From an uncultured Hyphomicrobiales bacterium (lineage in GTDB: Bacteria; Pseudomonadota; Alphaproteobacteria; Rhizobiales; Beijerinckiaceae): a stretch of DNA of 64,000 bases. The notes beneath the pieces are model-generated. The model ran no database searches. It saw nothing but the letters and a program-made list of their open reading frames with translations, and was not told the DNA's origin. Shown here piece after piece: positions 38,761 through 47,533 of this stretch. Each line of letters starts with the position of its first letter. The first letter of the stretch is position 1. The position numbers and the translations under genes are program-made. The DNA lies in contig CAIJVU010000075.1 of assembly GCA_903824185.1 (NCBI GenBank), forward strand, positions 1-64,000. The letters run 5' to 3'.

Positions 38761-39849
38761 ATGACCCAATCGCTGTCCGATCAGAAACGTCCCGTTTTGC
38801 GCAGCATCGAGGGCTTGGTGCAGGCAGGCCTTTTGCCGCCCGATGCATCAGCCAATATGGAAGCGCTGGCCAAACAATATGCACTGGCTATTACGCCCGA
38901 TCTTGTGGATTTAATGGATGCAGACAATCCCGAAGATCCGATCCGCAAACAATTTGTGCCTGATTTGCGCGAGCTCACCGTCACAGCGGATGAAATCGAT
39001 GATCCCATCGGCGATGAGGCGCATGAAAAAACCACAGGCCTGATCCACCGCTATGACAACAAGGCCTTGTTGAAACTGGTGGGTACCTGTCCGGTCTATT
39101 GCCGCTTTTGTTTTCGTCGCGAAATGGTCGGACCCGTCAAAGGCGACACGCTCACAGCCCATGAAATCGAGGCGGCGCTTGCCTATATCGAGGCCACGCC
39201 TGATCTGCGTGAAATCATCATCACCGGTGGCGATCCGCTGATCTTGTCGATGGAGCGGTTGAACAAGATTGCCTCGCGTTTGGGCCAGATCACCCATCTT
39301 GAAAAAATCCGCTGGCATTCACGCTTTCCGGTGGCCTCCCCCCACAGCGTGACAGACGCCATGGCGCAGGCTCTGGCAGCCTCGGGCAAACGCACGCGAC
39401 TGGCTTTGCACATCAATCATCCACGTGAATTTTCACCCGCTGTCAGAATAGCCATCGCCACGTTGCAAAAACACCAGATCGAAATACTAAGCCAGACGGT
39501 ATTGCTGGCGGGCGTCAATGCCGATCTCGACACCTTGCAAGAACTGAAAACCTGTTTCACCGCAACAGGCATGACGCCCTATTATCTGCACCACCCCGAC
39601 CTTGCCAAAGGCACGGGGCATTTCAGATTGTCATTACATGACGGCCTTGCCTTGATACGGGCATGGTATCAGCAAAATCCCGATCAACCCATGCCGCGTT
39701 ATGTGCTCGATCTTCCCGGTGGTTTTGGCAAGATCGATCTTTTATCCGATGCCGTGACAGGTTTGGATGACCAGACCTTTGACATCACGGACCGGCATGG
39801 CCATGTCCATCGTTATCAATCGGTGGCATCCCCGCTGAAATCCACATGA
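38761..39849 (+). CDS. epmB: Lysine 2,3-aminomutase-like radical SAM enzyme, EF-P beta-lysylation
   Basis: About 362 residues from the ATG at 38761 that matches the KamA/EpmB start. The radical SAM cluster is CPVYCRFCF (Cys110, Cys114, Cys117), and the PLP lysine lies in LDLPGGFGK near the end. In EpmB this makes (R)-beta-lysine for EF-P; the genomic link to epmA and efp supports that over a catabolic KamA. It is tail-to-tail with the universal stress gene, overlapping it by 34 bases. Confidence 0.9.
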   Translation: MTQSLSDQKRPVLRSIEGLVQAGLLPPDASANMEALAKQYALAITPDLVDLMDADNPEDPIRKQFVPDLRELTVTADEIDDPIGDEAHEKTTGLIHRYDNKALLKLVGTCPVYCRFCFRREMVGPVKGDTLTAHEIEAALAYIEATPDLREIIITGGDPLILSMERLNKIASRLGQITHLEKIRWHSRFPVASPHSVTDAMAQALAASGKRTRLALHINHPREFSPAVRIAIATLQKHQIEILSQTVLLAGVNADLDTLQELKTCFTATGMTPYYLHHPDLAKGTGHFRLSLHDGLALIRAWYQQNPDQPMPRYVLDLPGGFGKIDLLSDAVTGLDDQTFDITDRHGHVHRYQSVASPLKST

Positions 39850-40307
39850 TGATCGCTTTCGGCTTCGCGGATTTCACCTGATTGGGGCGGACGCACAACA
39901 GTCACGCTGCACGCGGCTTCGGACACGATCCGGGACGAGACACTTCCCAGATAGCGCCGCAAGGTGGAATGGCCGCGTGCGCCCATGACAATATGATCGA
40001 CCTGATTGAATTTGGCGTAATCCAGAATGGCCTGTGCGGGATCCACCGCCTCGATCACATGGAAGCTGACCATCTCCTCCGAAAGATCGAGGTCGCGCGC
40101 CCATTCTTTCAAAGCAACCAGCCGCTTCAAATAAATATTGCGCCCGCCTTGATCGAGTGCCTCGTCCAATTTCACCAGCGAGGATTTCAAAATCGTCAGA
40201 CAGACCAGCCGCGCCTGTTGATCGGTGGCCAAGAGACGGGCCACCATTTTGCGAACCGCCACTGTCATGGCCTCCGCCTGCTCATCGGAAAAATCGAGTG
40301 CTGTCAT
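39816..40307 (-). CDS. Universal stress protein domain, split from the kinase
   Basis: A 163-residue UspA-fold protein with the nucleotide-binding GARGHSTLRRYLGSVSS near the C-terminus. It starts ALDFSDEQAEAMTVAVRKM, the usual first strand-helix. Its ATG overlaps the kinase stop by 4 bases (ATGA). In related proteobacteria a kinase domain and this USP type are, as far as I recall, often one polypeptide; here they are separate frames. It ends inside epmB on the other strand. Role: probably a stress-linked ATP-binding partner of the kinase. Confidence 0.8.
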   Translation of the reverse strand: MTALDFSDEQAEAMTVAVRKMVARLLATDQQARLVCLTILKSSLVKLDEALDQGGRNIYLKRLVALKEWARDLDLSEEMVSFHVIEAVDPAQAILDYAKFNQVDHIVMGARGHSTLRRYLGSVSSRIVSEAACSVTVVRPPQSGEIREAESDHHVDFSGDATD

Positions 40308-41275
40308 GACATTGGAGCGCGGTCCAAGCGGTCCATGATCCGGACACTAGGTGTTGGCACTTGGTTATGACTTTGCCACCAGCTTTTCACACGTTTTACA
40401 AAGCCTGGCGATTTGATGCGTTCGGCCCGTTCGGTCAACACCACCTGATCGGGGTGCCGCAAAGCATGCGCCAATTGTCCGGCTGTTTGATAGCGATCAT
40501 CCGGATCAACGGCGAGGCATTTCAAAATAATTTCCTGCAGCCAAGGCGGGATCCGGTCTGACAAAGCGCGTGGTGGTTTGGGCTCGTGATAGAGGCGCTG
40601 GCGCATTCCTGCACGCGATGTCGGATTGCCGAACGGCAAATGGCCGGTGGTCAATTCATATAAAACAGCACCCAGTGAAAAGATGTCGCTGCGCGGATCA
40701 GTGCGATTGCCGAGCACTTGTTCAGGGGCCATATAGGCGCTGGTGCCAATCGGTAAATCCGACTCCTCAGCCAGAAGATCCGGCAATTCATCATGACGTG
40801 CCAATCCATAATCGATCAACACCGCGGAGCCTTCTTCGCGGATAATGATATTGGCGGGTTTGACATCAAAATGAATGACATGTTGCCGGTGGATGTCTTG
40901 CAAGGCAGTGGCGATTTGAGCACCAAGCCAAACCACATCTTCGGGCGCAATCGGCGCCTGCTTGGCCCGCGCATCAAGCGATAGGGCCGAGAGATGTTCC
41001 ATGACCAGATAGGGCAGAACCGCAAAATCGCCGACAGCCAAACAGGCGGGAACATGCGGCCCCGTCAGACGTGGCAAAATCATATGCTCTACTTCAAAAC
41101 CGACAATCGCTGAGGGATCATCGCCCTCACCCAAAAACGGCACCTTCATCAACATCGGGCGTGTCTCACCCGCTTTGGTCACACGCCACAGGGCCGCCAT
41201 GCCACCGGTATGGACGAGTTCTTCCAGAGTGAAGCCGTCAATCACCCGTCCTGCGACCAGACGATGGCTTTCCAT
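40304..41275 (-). CDS. Hanks-type serine/threonine protein kinase
   Basis: A 323-residue cytoplasmic protein kinase. Lys44 in LMKVPF, the catalytic loop HFDVKPAN (residues 135-142; Phe replaces the Arg of HRD), DYG at 155-157 in place of DFG, and SAYMAPEQ are present, so it looks active. The C-terminal 30 residues are basic and lead directly into the USP frame. It lies one base beyond the phosphoesterase stop. Targets are unknown; the missing HRD Arg suggests no activation-loop phosphorylation control. Confidence 0.88.
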   Translation of the reverse strand: MESHRLVAGRVIDGFTLEELVHTGGMAALWRVTKAGETRPMLMKVPFLGEGDDPSAIVGFEVEHMILPRLTGPHVPACLAVGDFAVLPYLVMEHLSALSLDARAKQAPIAPEDVVWLGAQIATALQDIHRQHVIHFDVKPANIIIREEGSAVLIDYGLARHDELPDLLAEESDLPIGTSAYMAPEQVLGNRTDPRSDIFSLGAVLYELTTGHLPFGNPTSRAGMRQRLYHEPKPPRALSDRIPPWLQEIILKCLAVDPDDRYQTAGQLAHALRHPDQVVLTERAERIKSPGFVKRVKSWWQSHNQVPTPSVRIMDRLDRAPMS

Positions 41276-41276
41276 T

Positions 41277-42023
41277 TTAACCCCCTACAAAAAGTCTTTT
41301 GGCAAGACGCTCGGGTAAATGTGCCGCCCGTATTTTCTTGGCCGTCGTTTCGATGTCGTAGGTCACGCGATACTGCACATAATCACGCTTGACCGTGTCA
41401 TATAATCCCCATGCGGCGGCTGAGACCGCATCCCGCGGTTGGCCGACCGATCCCACCACGATCAGATAATGTCGCAAAGGCGACAATGGAATCGACTTGC
41501 CTGTCACAGGGGTGAATTCGGCCGCCGGACGCTGAGCAGACATGAAATATAATTTGGGAACATGGGTATGGCCGCAAAAGGTCAGACGGGCCTCTGTCAG
41601 GCGCATGCTGCGTTCGGCCTCGCGCGGGCCGTTGATATAATCCCACAAAGCGGGTGCCCAGGCATTGGCATGGACATAGAGGCGCTCTTCATCCCTGTGC
41701 TGGAGGGGGAGCGACGTCAGGTAGTTTTTTTCATGATCGCTCAGCTGTTGCTGTGTCCAGTCCAGGGCTTTGCGGGCCACGTCATTCATCTGGTCGGTGC
41801 CCTCTTCAAGGGCCGCATCATGATTGCCGCGCAAAACCAGCGCGCCCTCTTGCTGCAAAGCCATCACGGTTTGGGTGCACCACAGCGGATCAGGCCCGTA
41901 CCCGATGATATCGCCCAGCACCACTTTTTGGTCATGGCCGCGCGCCTGCGCATCCTGCAAACACGCCTCGAATGCTTCTTGATTGGCATGAATATCGGCA
42001 AAAAATGCAATCCGCACGCTCAA
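41277..42023 (-). CDS. Calcineurin-like metallophosphoesterase
   Basis: A 248-residue phosphoesterase. The dinuclear metal motifs are Asp10-His12 in FFADIHAN, GDIIGYGP at 37-44, GNHDA at 66-70 and FCGHTHVPKL. This resembles diadenosine tetraphosphatase-type and YfcE-like enzymes. It is first in a compact three-gene set with the kinase and the USP, so it may act as the opposing phosphatase; that pairing is inference. Confidence 0.9.
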   Translation of the reverse strand: MSVRIAFFADIHANQEAFEACLQDAQARGHDQKVVLGDIIGYGPDPLWCTQTVMALQQEGALVLRGNHDAALEEGTDQMNDVARKALDWTQQQLSDHEKNYLTSLPLQHRDEERLYVHANAWAPALWDYINGPREAERSMRLTEARLTFCGHTHVPKLYFMSAQRPAAEFTPVTGKSIPLSPLRHYLIVVGSVGQPRDAVSAAAWGLYDTVKRDYVQYRVTYDIETTAKKIRAAHLPERLAKRLFVGG

Positions 42024-42218
42024 ATAACCCTTTCTGATGGCCTATCATGTCACTCTTTTGTCTTTTGAAACAAGCCGCGCTTTAGTTCAAAGCGTGGCCT
42101 CTGTCCTTCGTCTGCTTGTCAGGCCCCCCTCTTTTGGCGAAGTGGTCATCGCTTTTTTTCTTGTTTATGATGCAATGCAATATTGATGTCCAATCGTCTT
42201 TTTGATGGATCCCATACC

Positions 42219-43097
42219 ATGACCACATCGCTTCGCCCGCGTCGTTCCGTGCTCTATATGCCCGCCTCCAATGCCCGCGCTTTAGAAAAAGCGCGCACAT
42301 TGGATGCCGACGGTATCATCTTGGATCTCGAAGATGCTGTCGCACCCGATGCGAAAGCAGAGGCGCGTGTCATGGCCTGCGCCGCTGCCAAAGCGGGTGG
42401 CTTTGGTCGTCGGGAAGTCATTATTCGGGTCAATGGCCTCGATACCGAATGGGGCCATGACGATGTGCTGGCCGCAGCCCATGCAGGCGCCAATGCTGTG
42501 TTGTTTCCCAAGATTTCAACGGCAGCACAATTGCAGGCTTGCGAGCAGGCCTTGCAATCCGCCAAAGCCCCCGCCTCGCTCGCATTATGGGTGATGATCG
42601 AAACACCTCTGGCGATGTTTCATCTCCATGACATCGCCGCTTGCGCAGCCTCGACACGATTGAGCTGTTTTGTCTTGGGCACCAATGATCTGGCCAAGGA
42701 GACCCGCGCCCGCCTGATCCCCGGTCGCGCGCCCATGCTGCCTTGGTTGATGCAGACTTTGGCCGCCGCCCGCATTCACGGATTGGATGTGCTTGATGGC
42801 GTTTACAACAATTTGAAAGACGAGGCGGGCTTTATCAGCGAATGCGAGCAAGGGCGTGATATGGGCATGGATGGCAAGACGCTGATCCATCCCTCGCAAA
42901 TCACTTCCGCCAATCAGATTTTTGCCCCGTCAGCGGAGGAGATCGCACAGGCGCAAAAGATTGTCGCCGCCTTTGATCTGCCGGAAAACCACAGCAAAGG
43001 GGTGATCCCGCTGGATGGCCGTATGGTGGAACGCATGCATGCGGAGATGGGCCGCCGCGTGCTGGCGATTGCCGAGGCCATTGCCGCCCACGGGTAA
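42219..43097 (+). CDS. CitE/Mcl-family CoA ester lyase
   Basis: About 292 residues from the ATG at 42219 (a frame from 42183 adds 12 residues). It is a TIM-barrel lyase of the HpcH/HpaI-CitE family, with RSVLYMPASNARALEKA, LDLEDAVAPD and VIIRVNGLDT motifs and the metal Glu region WVMIETPLAM. Members in alphaproteobacteria include malyl-CoA/beta-methylmalyl-CoA lyase and malyl-CoA thioesterase. As the ethylmalonyl-CoA pathway is encoded here, either is plausible; sequence alone does not decide. Confidence 0.8.
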   Translation: MTTSLRPRRSVLYMPASNARALEKARTLDADGIILDLEDAVAPDAKAEARVMACAAAKAGGFGRREVIIRVNGLDTEWGHDDVLAAAHAGANAVLFPKISTAAQLQACEQALQSAKAPASLALWVMIETPLAMFHLHDIAACAASTRLSCFVLGTNDLAKETRARLIPGRAPMLPWLMQTLAAARIHGLDVLDGVYNNLKDEAGFISECEQGRDMGMDGKTLIHPSQITSANQIFAPSAEEIAQAQKIVAAFDLPENHSKGVIPLDGRMVERMHAEMGRRVLAIAEAIAAHG

Positions 43098-43121
43098 ACC
43101 CGCGCGCGGTGAAAGAAAAAA

Positions 43122-45011
43122 TCAAATCTGCTTGCGGCTGTCTTGGGCGCGCGCTTGTGCGACCAAGCGGACCGGCGTATTCGCCGCACCGAATTGATCA
43201 TACCCACGCCGCTCCAAGACTTCAAAGAAGAAGCGGTCTTCAAAGGATTCCGTGTAGATATGAAAGAACACGCCACCGGCATTTTGATCATATAAAATCC
43301 CAAGCGTGCGCATCCGCTCAAGCAAAGCCGGCTCGATATCAAAACGGGCTGCCAGATCGGCATAATAATTATCGGGGATGGGCAGGAACGGCACGCCTTT
43401 GGCACGCGCTGCTTCGACATAGGTAAAGATATCATTGGTTTCAAAAGCGATTTGCTGCACGCCTGATCCGGCTGTGGCATCCATGAAGCGCGCCAACACT
43501 GTTGCGCCGCCATCAGACACATTCAATGGAATCTGAACCTTGTGATTGGCTGTTCTGACGCAACGACTGTAGAAGGCGCCATAGGGATCAGCCACTTCCA
43601 CTTGCGGCACGTCTTCAAACCCCAAGATCGTTTTGTAAAAAGTCAGCCATGTGAAAAACTCACTGCGTCTGACCGTATTGGACAGATGATCGATGCCCGT
43701 GATTGCACCTTTGGGTTTTTGATTGCCTTCAAAGACAAAATCCTGCTCCCAGAACGAAGCGTCGCTGCTTTGTTCGGGCACCAGATAGATCATGCTGCCT
43801 TCGACACCGCGCACGGCGGGAATGGTGGCTTCCCCTGCACCGATCCGACCGTAATAGGTGGTCGCGCCCAAGGCATTGGCCCGATCCAGCGTTTGTTCGA
43901 CATGGCTCGTGGCCAAAGCAATTGCGCAGACCGATGTGCCATGCACCAGATAGAAGGAATGAGCAAAGCCGTCGCGCTCGCGATTGACAACAATGTTGAC
44001 GTTGTTCTGACGCATCAAGGTCACTTCTTTTGAGCGATGCTGCGCCACAGTCTGGAAGCCCAATCCGCGCAACATATTTTCGAGCTGGTCACCGACAGAA
44101 CCACTGGTTGCGAATTCGACAAATTCAACTTTTGCGACCGTTCCCGGTTGCGGTAAATGCGCGCCGGGCAAACGATCAATATCGGGGGTCTGTCCTTGGA
44201 TTTGCAACCGCTCCGCACAGGCTTCGAGCGAACGCATTCCATCCAAGGCGATCTGGCCCGGCAAAGCGCCACGGAACTGGTCATTGAAAATTTCCAAAGA
44301 CACGGGCCCGCGATAGCCGGTTGCCAAACAGGCCTTGATAAAATCGTCAACGGGGAAATCGCCCTGACCGGGGAAACAGCGATGATGGCGGCTCAAGGCC
44401 AAGGGATCCATCAACAGACCGGGCGCATCCGCGACCTGCACCAAGGCAATTTTATCGCCCGGCAATTCGGCCATGGGTGCAATCGGGTTGTGACGGACAC
44501 AGGCATGAAAACTATCAAGCACAATACCGAGATTGGAGCGATCCGCCCGCTTGACCAGATCCCACGCCTGCATCCAATCCTTCACATGCAGACCCCAAGC
44601 CAAGGCCTCATAGCCGATCCGCAAGCCGCGTTTGCTGGCCCGATCCGCCAGCTCTGCCAGATCATGGGCCGAGCGTTCAGGATCGCCCAAGGCATCCGGA
44701 CTGACATTGGAGCACAGGCACAAGAGATTGACGCCCAGCTCCTGCATCAAATCGAATTTACGTTCCGCCCGCTCGAAATTGCGCTGGCGGGCAGGTTCGG
44801 GCATGCCCTCGAAATCACGCATGGGTTGCAAGGCGACAATGGTCAGGCCCAGATCATCGGCCATCTGGCGCACCGCAGACGGCGGCCCGTTGAAAAAGGT
44901 GAGATCATTTTCGAATAATTCAACGGCCCGAAAACCGGCTTTTGACAAAGCAGCCAGCTTTGCTTCCAGCGTTCCACCCAGACAAACCGTGGCCATTGAC
45001 CATGCGAACAT
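43122..45011 (-). CDS. quiC: 3-Dehydroshikimate dehydratase with HPPD-like C-terminal domain
   Basis: A 629-residue two-domain protein. Residues 1-270 form a xylose isomerase-like TIM barrel with metal ligands at Glu135, Asp166, Gln192 and Glu240, matching QuiC1 enzymes that convert 3-dehydroshikimate to protocatechuate. Residues 290-629 resemble 4-hydroxyphenylpyruvate dioxygenase (two VOC modules) with His442 in GIDHLSN and Glu597 in FFFEVLERRG. The position of the usual second iron His holds Gln520 (GVQQIAF), so a dioxygenase reaction is doubtful. It is divergent from the GntR gene and heads the shikimate locus. Confidence 0.9.
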   Translation of the reverse strand: MFAWSMATVCLGGTLEAKLAALSKAGFRAVELFENDLTFFNGPPSAVRQMADDLGLTIVALQPMRDFEGMPEPARQRNFERAERKFDLMQELGVNLLCLCSNVSPDALGDPERSAHDLAELADRASKRGLRIGYEALAWGLHVKDWMQAWDLVKRADRSNLGIVLDSFHACVRHNPIAPMAELPGDKIALVQVADAPGLLMDPLALSRHHRCFPGQGDFPVDDFIKACLATGYRGPVSLEIFNDQFRGALPGQIALDGMRSLEACAERLQIQGQTPDIDRLPGAHLPQPGTVAKVEFVEFATSGSVGDQLENMLRGLGFQTVAQHRSKEVTLMRQNNVNIVVNRERDGFAHSFYLVHGTSVCAIALATSHVEQTLDRANALGATTYYGRIGAGEATIPAVRGVEGSMIYLVPEQSSDASFWEQDFVFEGNQKPKGAITGIDHLSNTVRRSEFFTWLTFYKTILGFEDVPQVEVADPYGAFYSRCVRTANHKVQIPLNVSDGGATVLARFMDATAGSGVQQIAFETNDIFTYVEAARAKGVPFLPIPDNYYADLAARFDIEPALLERMRTLGILYDQNAGGVFFHIYTESFEDRFFFEVLERRGYDQFGAANTPVRLVAQARAQDSRKQI

Positions 45012-45126
45012 AACAATCTCCTATATTTTTATAAATCTCATATCTTTTTTTTAAATTTGCTGCAATGCTTGAAATCACCCCGATAGTCGATTTATTGTCG
45101 GGAAAGACCAAATCGGGAGAAGCGCC

Positions 45127-45828
45127 GTGAGCGAAGAGCAGGCAAAGCCGGAAGGCCCCACGACCATTGCGGAGCAGCTTTATGCCCGTTTGCGTCGGGA
45201 TGTGATCATGGGATCGCTGGAACCCGGCGCCCGCCTCAAGCTGGAAAAACTCAGTAAATCCTATGAGGTCAGCATCAATACCATGCGCGAAACCCTGTCG
45301 CGTCTGGCCTCGGACGGTCTGGTGATGGCCGAAGGACAGCGGGGGTTTACCGTGCCGGCCGTCTCCATCGAGGATCTGCGCGACATCACCGAAATGAGGC
45401 AATTGCTGGAATGCCATGCCCTGCGCCAATCCATTCACCATGCGGATTTGGAATGGGAAGCCCAAATTGTCGGCTGCTACCACAAATTATCGCGGGTCGA
45501 GGCTGTGGTTGAAGATGATCCGGATCGTTATGGCGAGGATTGGGAACGCTATAATAACGAGTTCCACAACGCCTTGATTGCCAATTGCGGCTCGCGCTGG
45601 CTGCTGTTGTTCCGCCAGACCATGTATGAGCAAAGCCAGCGCTACCGGATGTTGTCCTTGAAAACACGGCCTTTTCCGCGTGCCCAATCGGCGCGCGAGC
45701 ATAAGGAAATTCTGGATGCGGCGTTGGCGCGCGACAGTGATCGTGCGGTCGCCTTGTTACAAGCCCATATCCTGAAAGGGGCGCAAACGGTCTCGGTCAG
45801 CGAAGACGGGCATAAAAACGGAGCCTGA
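45127..45828 (+). CDS. GntR-family regulator (FCD/FadR subgroup)
   Basis: A 233-residue regulator starting at GTG (45127). The winged helix-turn-helix spans about residues 15-80 (LEPGARLKLEKLSKSYEVSINTMRETLSRLASDG), followed by an FCD ligand domain with metal-type His residues (HNALI, REHKEILDAAL). Its location between quiC and the ABC genes suggests it senses an intermediate such as protocatechuate or shikimate. The 115-base spacer to quiC is AT-rich and should hold divergent promoters. A palindrome downstream is its likeliest operator. Confidence 0.88.
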   Translation: MSEEQAKPEGPTTIAEQLYARLRRDVIMGSLEPGARLKLEKLSKSYEVSINTMRETLSRLASDGLVMAEGQRGFTVPAVSIEDLRDITEMRQLLECHALRQSIHHADLEWEAQIVGCYHKLSRVEAVVEDDPDRYGEDWERYNNEFHNALIANCGSRWLLLFRQTMYEQSQRYRMLSLKTRPFPRAQSAREHKEILDAALARDSDRAVALLQAHILKGAQTVSVSEDGHKNGA

Positions 45829-46219
45829 CAGGCAGAACCGATTGGTTAGGCTGTAGTGGTTTTTTGAAATCATGGGTATTTTAAAAAAAATAGGAGATTG
45901 ACGAAAGGCTCTTTTTCAGACATTGTGTTCGCTAGTAGGACATTTGTTCGCCTTGCGAACAAAATTGTCTCTTTAAAGCCCATTTTTTGTCCGCCTGATG
46001 GCTTCAGTGCGTGATTCAAGTTGGGTCGGGCCTAAAAACTGATAGGATAGACACACGTCTGGCAGACTGGTTTTCATGACCCGCTCATGGAAATGTCGGC
46101 CCAAAAACAAAAACAGGAATGGGACCGGAAAACCGCATGCCACAGAGCATAGGCTTCGTCACCCTCGCTCCGAACCAACAAAAGTTTCATTTGATCTTGA
46201 TAAGGGAGAAACGACAATC
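45829..46219 (+). promoter_or_regulatory. Regulatory spacer upstream of the LIV-type transporter genes
   Basis: A 391-base spacer without a convincing ORF. It contains the palindrome at 45943-45963 and an upstream half-site-like TTGTGTTCGC near 45924-45933. An AGGGAGAA ribosome binding site precedes the ATG at 46220. Confidence 0.5.
45943..45963. promoter_or_regulatory. 21-bp perfect palindrome, candidate GntR operator
   Basis: TTTGTTCGC at 45943-45951 and its exact complement GCGAACAAA at 45955-45963 enclose CTT. No T-run follows, so it is not a terminator. A related half-site, TTGTGTTCGC, lies about 20 bases upstream. Location in the promoter region right after the GntR gene and in front of its presumed target operon favours an operator. 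Confidence 0.55.
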
Positions 46220-47386
46220 ATGATCACCACTCAGTTGAACCGTAAAACTTTCTTGCTTGCCAGCGCCTTGCTGGCTGGTGGACTTGGCTTGGGCCTGCAG
46301 GCCGCGCAAGCCGCTGATCCGCTTTATCTGCCGAATGTGGTCGAATTGTCCGGCCCCGGCGCGGTATCCGGCACCAATTGGCGCGACGGTATCATTTTGG
46401 CGGTTGAAGAAATCAATGCCAAAGGCGGTATCCTCGGCCGCAAGATTGAATTGGAAAATCTCGACACGCAATCCGATGCCGGGATCTCCCGCGCCCAGAT
46501 GCAAAAAGTGCTCGATAAAAACCCCTATGTGGTTCTCGGTCCGGTTTTCTCCGGTTCGGTTCTGGTCGACATGGCTTTGACCTCACAGGCTGAAGTTCCG
46601 GAAATCATGGGCGGTGAAGCCGCTGCCATTACACAAAAAGGCAGCAAATATATTTTCCGCACCGCCTTCGGCCAGCAGTCCTCGATCCCCAAACTCGCCA
46701 ATTATTTCCGTGATGGCCTGAAAGCCAAAACAGTGGCCGTGGTCTGGGTCAATAATGACTTCGGTAAAGGTGGCCGCGATAATTTCATCAAGGAAATGGC
46801 TGCGCGCGACATCAAGGTTGTGGCCGATATCTCAACCGAATCCGGTCAGGCTGACTTCTCTGCCGACGTTGTGAAGGTGAAGGGTGCCAATGCCGATGCC
46901 ATCTTCGTTTACACCAACGAAGAAGAAAGCGCCCGCTTCCTGAAAGAAGCCCGCAAGCAGGGCATCAAAACACCGCTGATCGGTGAAACAACCCTGCTCG
47001 GTCAGAAAGTGATCGATCTGGCTGGTGATGCCGCCAATGGCGTCAAAGGCCATGTTGGTCTCAGCGCCGATGCGCCGATCCCTGCGGTTCAGGAATTTGC
47101 CAAAAAGTTCAAAGCCCGCTTCAACTATGTCAACGATCATAACGGCATCAAAGGCTATATCGCCGTTTACATGATCAAAGCAGTGACGGAAAAGACCGGC
47201 AAATTCGACTCGAAACTGTTTGCCTCCACCCTGCACGGCATGACCATTAAGCCTGAACAGGAACCCGGCATTTTGATGGAAGCTACATGGGATGCCAATG
47301 GCGACATCGACCGCGCCAGCTTCCTCGCTGAAATCGTCGATAACAAGCAGAAGATCGTCGAAATTCTGCCCAAGCTCAACAAATAA
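46220..47386 (+). CDS. LIV-type ABC transporter substrate-binding protein
   Basis: About 388 residues from the ATG at 46220, with an AGGGAGAA site upstream. A signal peptide (KTFLLASALLAGGLGLGLQAAQAA) precedes a two-lobed periplasmic-binding type I fold: VVELSGPGAVSGTNWRDGIILAVEEINAKGGI at the N-terminus (in parts) and KGANADAIFVYTNEEESARFLKEA later. The HAAT/branched-chain binding family also serves aromatic and aliphatic acids. Given quiC and aroE in the locus, shikimate, quinate or a related acid is the probable ligand; this is inference. Confidence 0.9.
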   Translation: MITTQLNRKTFLLASALLAGGLGLGLQAAQAADPLYLPNVVELSGPGAVSGTNWRDGIILAVEEINAKGGILGRKIELENLDTQSDAGISRAQMQKVLDKNPYVVLGPVFSGSVLVDMALTSQAEVPEIMGGEAAAITQKGSKYIFRTAFGQQSSIPKLANYFRDGLKAKTVAVVWVNNDFGKGGRDNFIKEMAARDIKVVADISTESGQADFSADVVKVKGANADAIFVYTNEEESARFLKEARKQGIKTPLIGETTLLGQKVIDLAGDAANGVKGHVGLSADAPIPAVQEFAKKFKARFNYVNDHNGIKGYIAVYMIKAVTEKTGKFDSKLFASTLHGMTIKPEQEPGILMEATWDANGDIDRASFLAEIVDNKQKIVEILPKLNK

Positions 47387-47403
47387 TCCAATCGCTTCAT
47401 CAT

Positions 47404-47429
47404 CGGCCCTGTGACATGTCGCAGGGCCG
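47404..47429 (+). other. Hairpin between binding-protein and permease genes
   Basis: CGGCCCTG and CAGGGCCG form an 8-bp stem around ten bases in the 147-base gap before the livH-type gene. Only GTTT follows, so partial termination or mRNA end protection, raising binding protein over permease, is the likely effect. Confidence 0.5.
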
Positions 47430-47533
47430 GTTTCTGACTAACACCCAAGTGCAGACAAATGGTCTGTGACTTCACGTTCTGAACAAGACCGGACCTCAAG
47501 GACCGGTATCGACCCAAGGGGGGTAACGCAACA

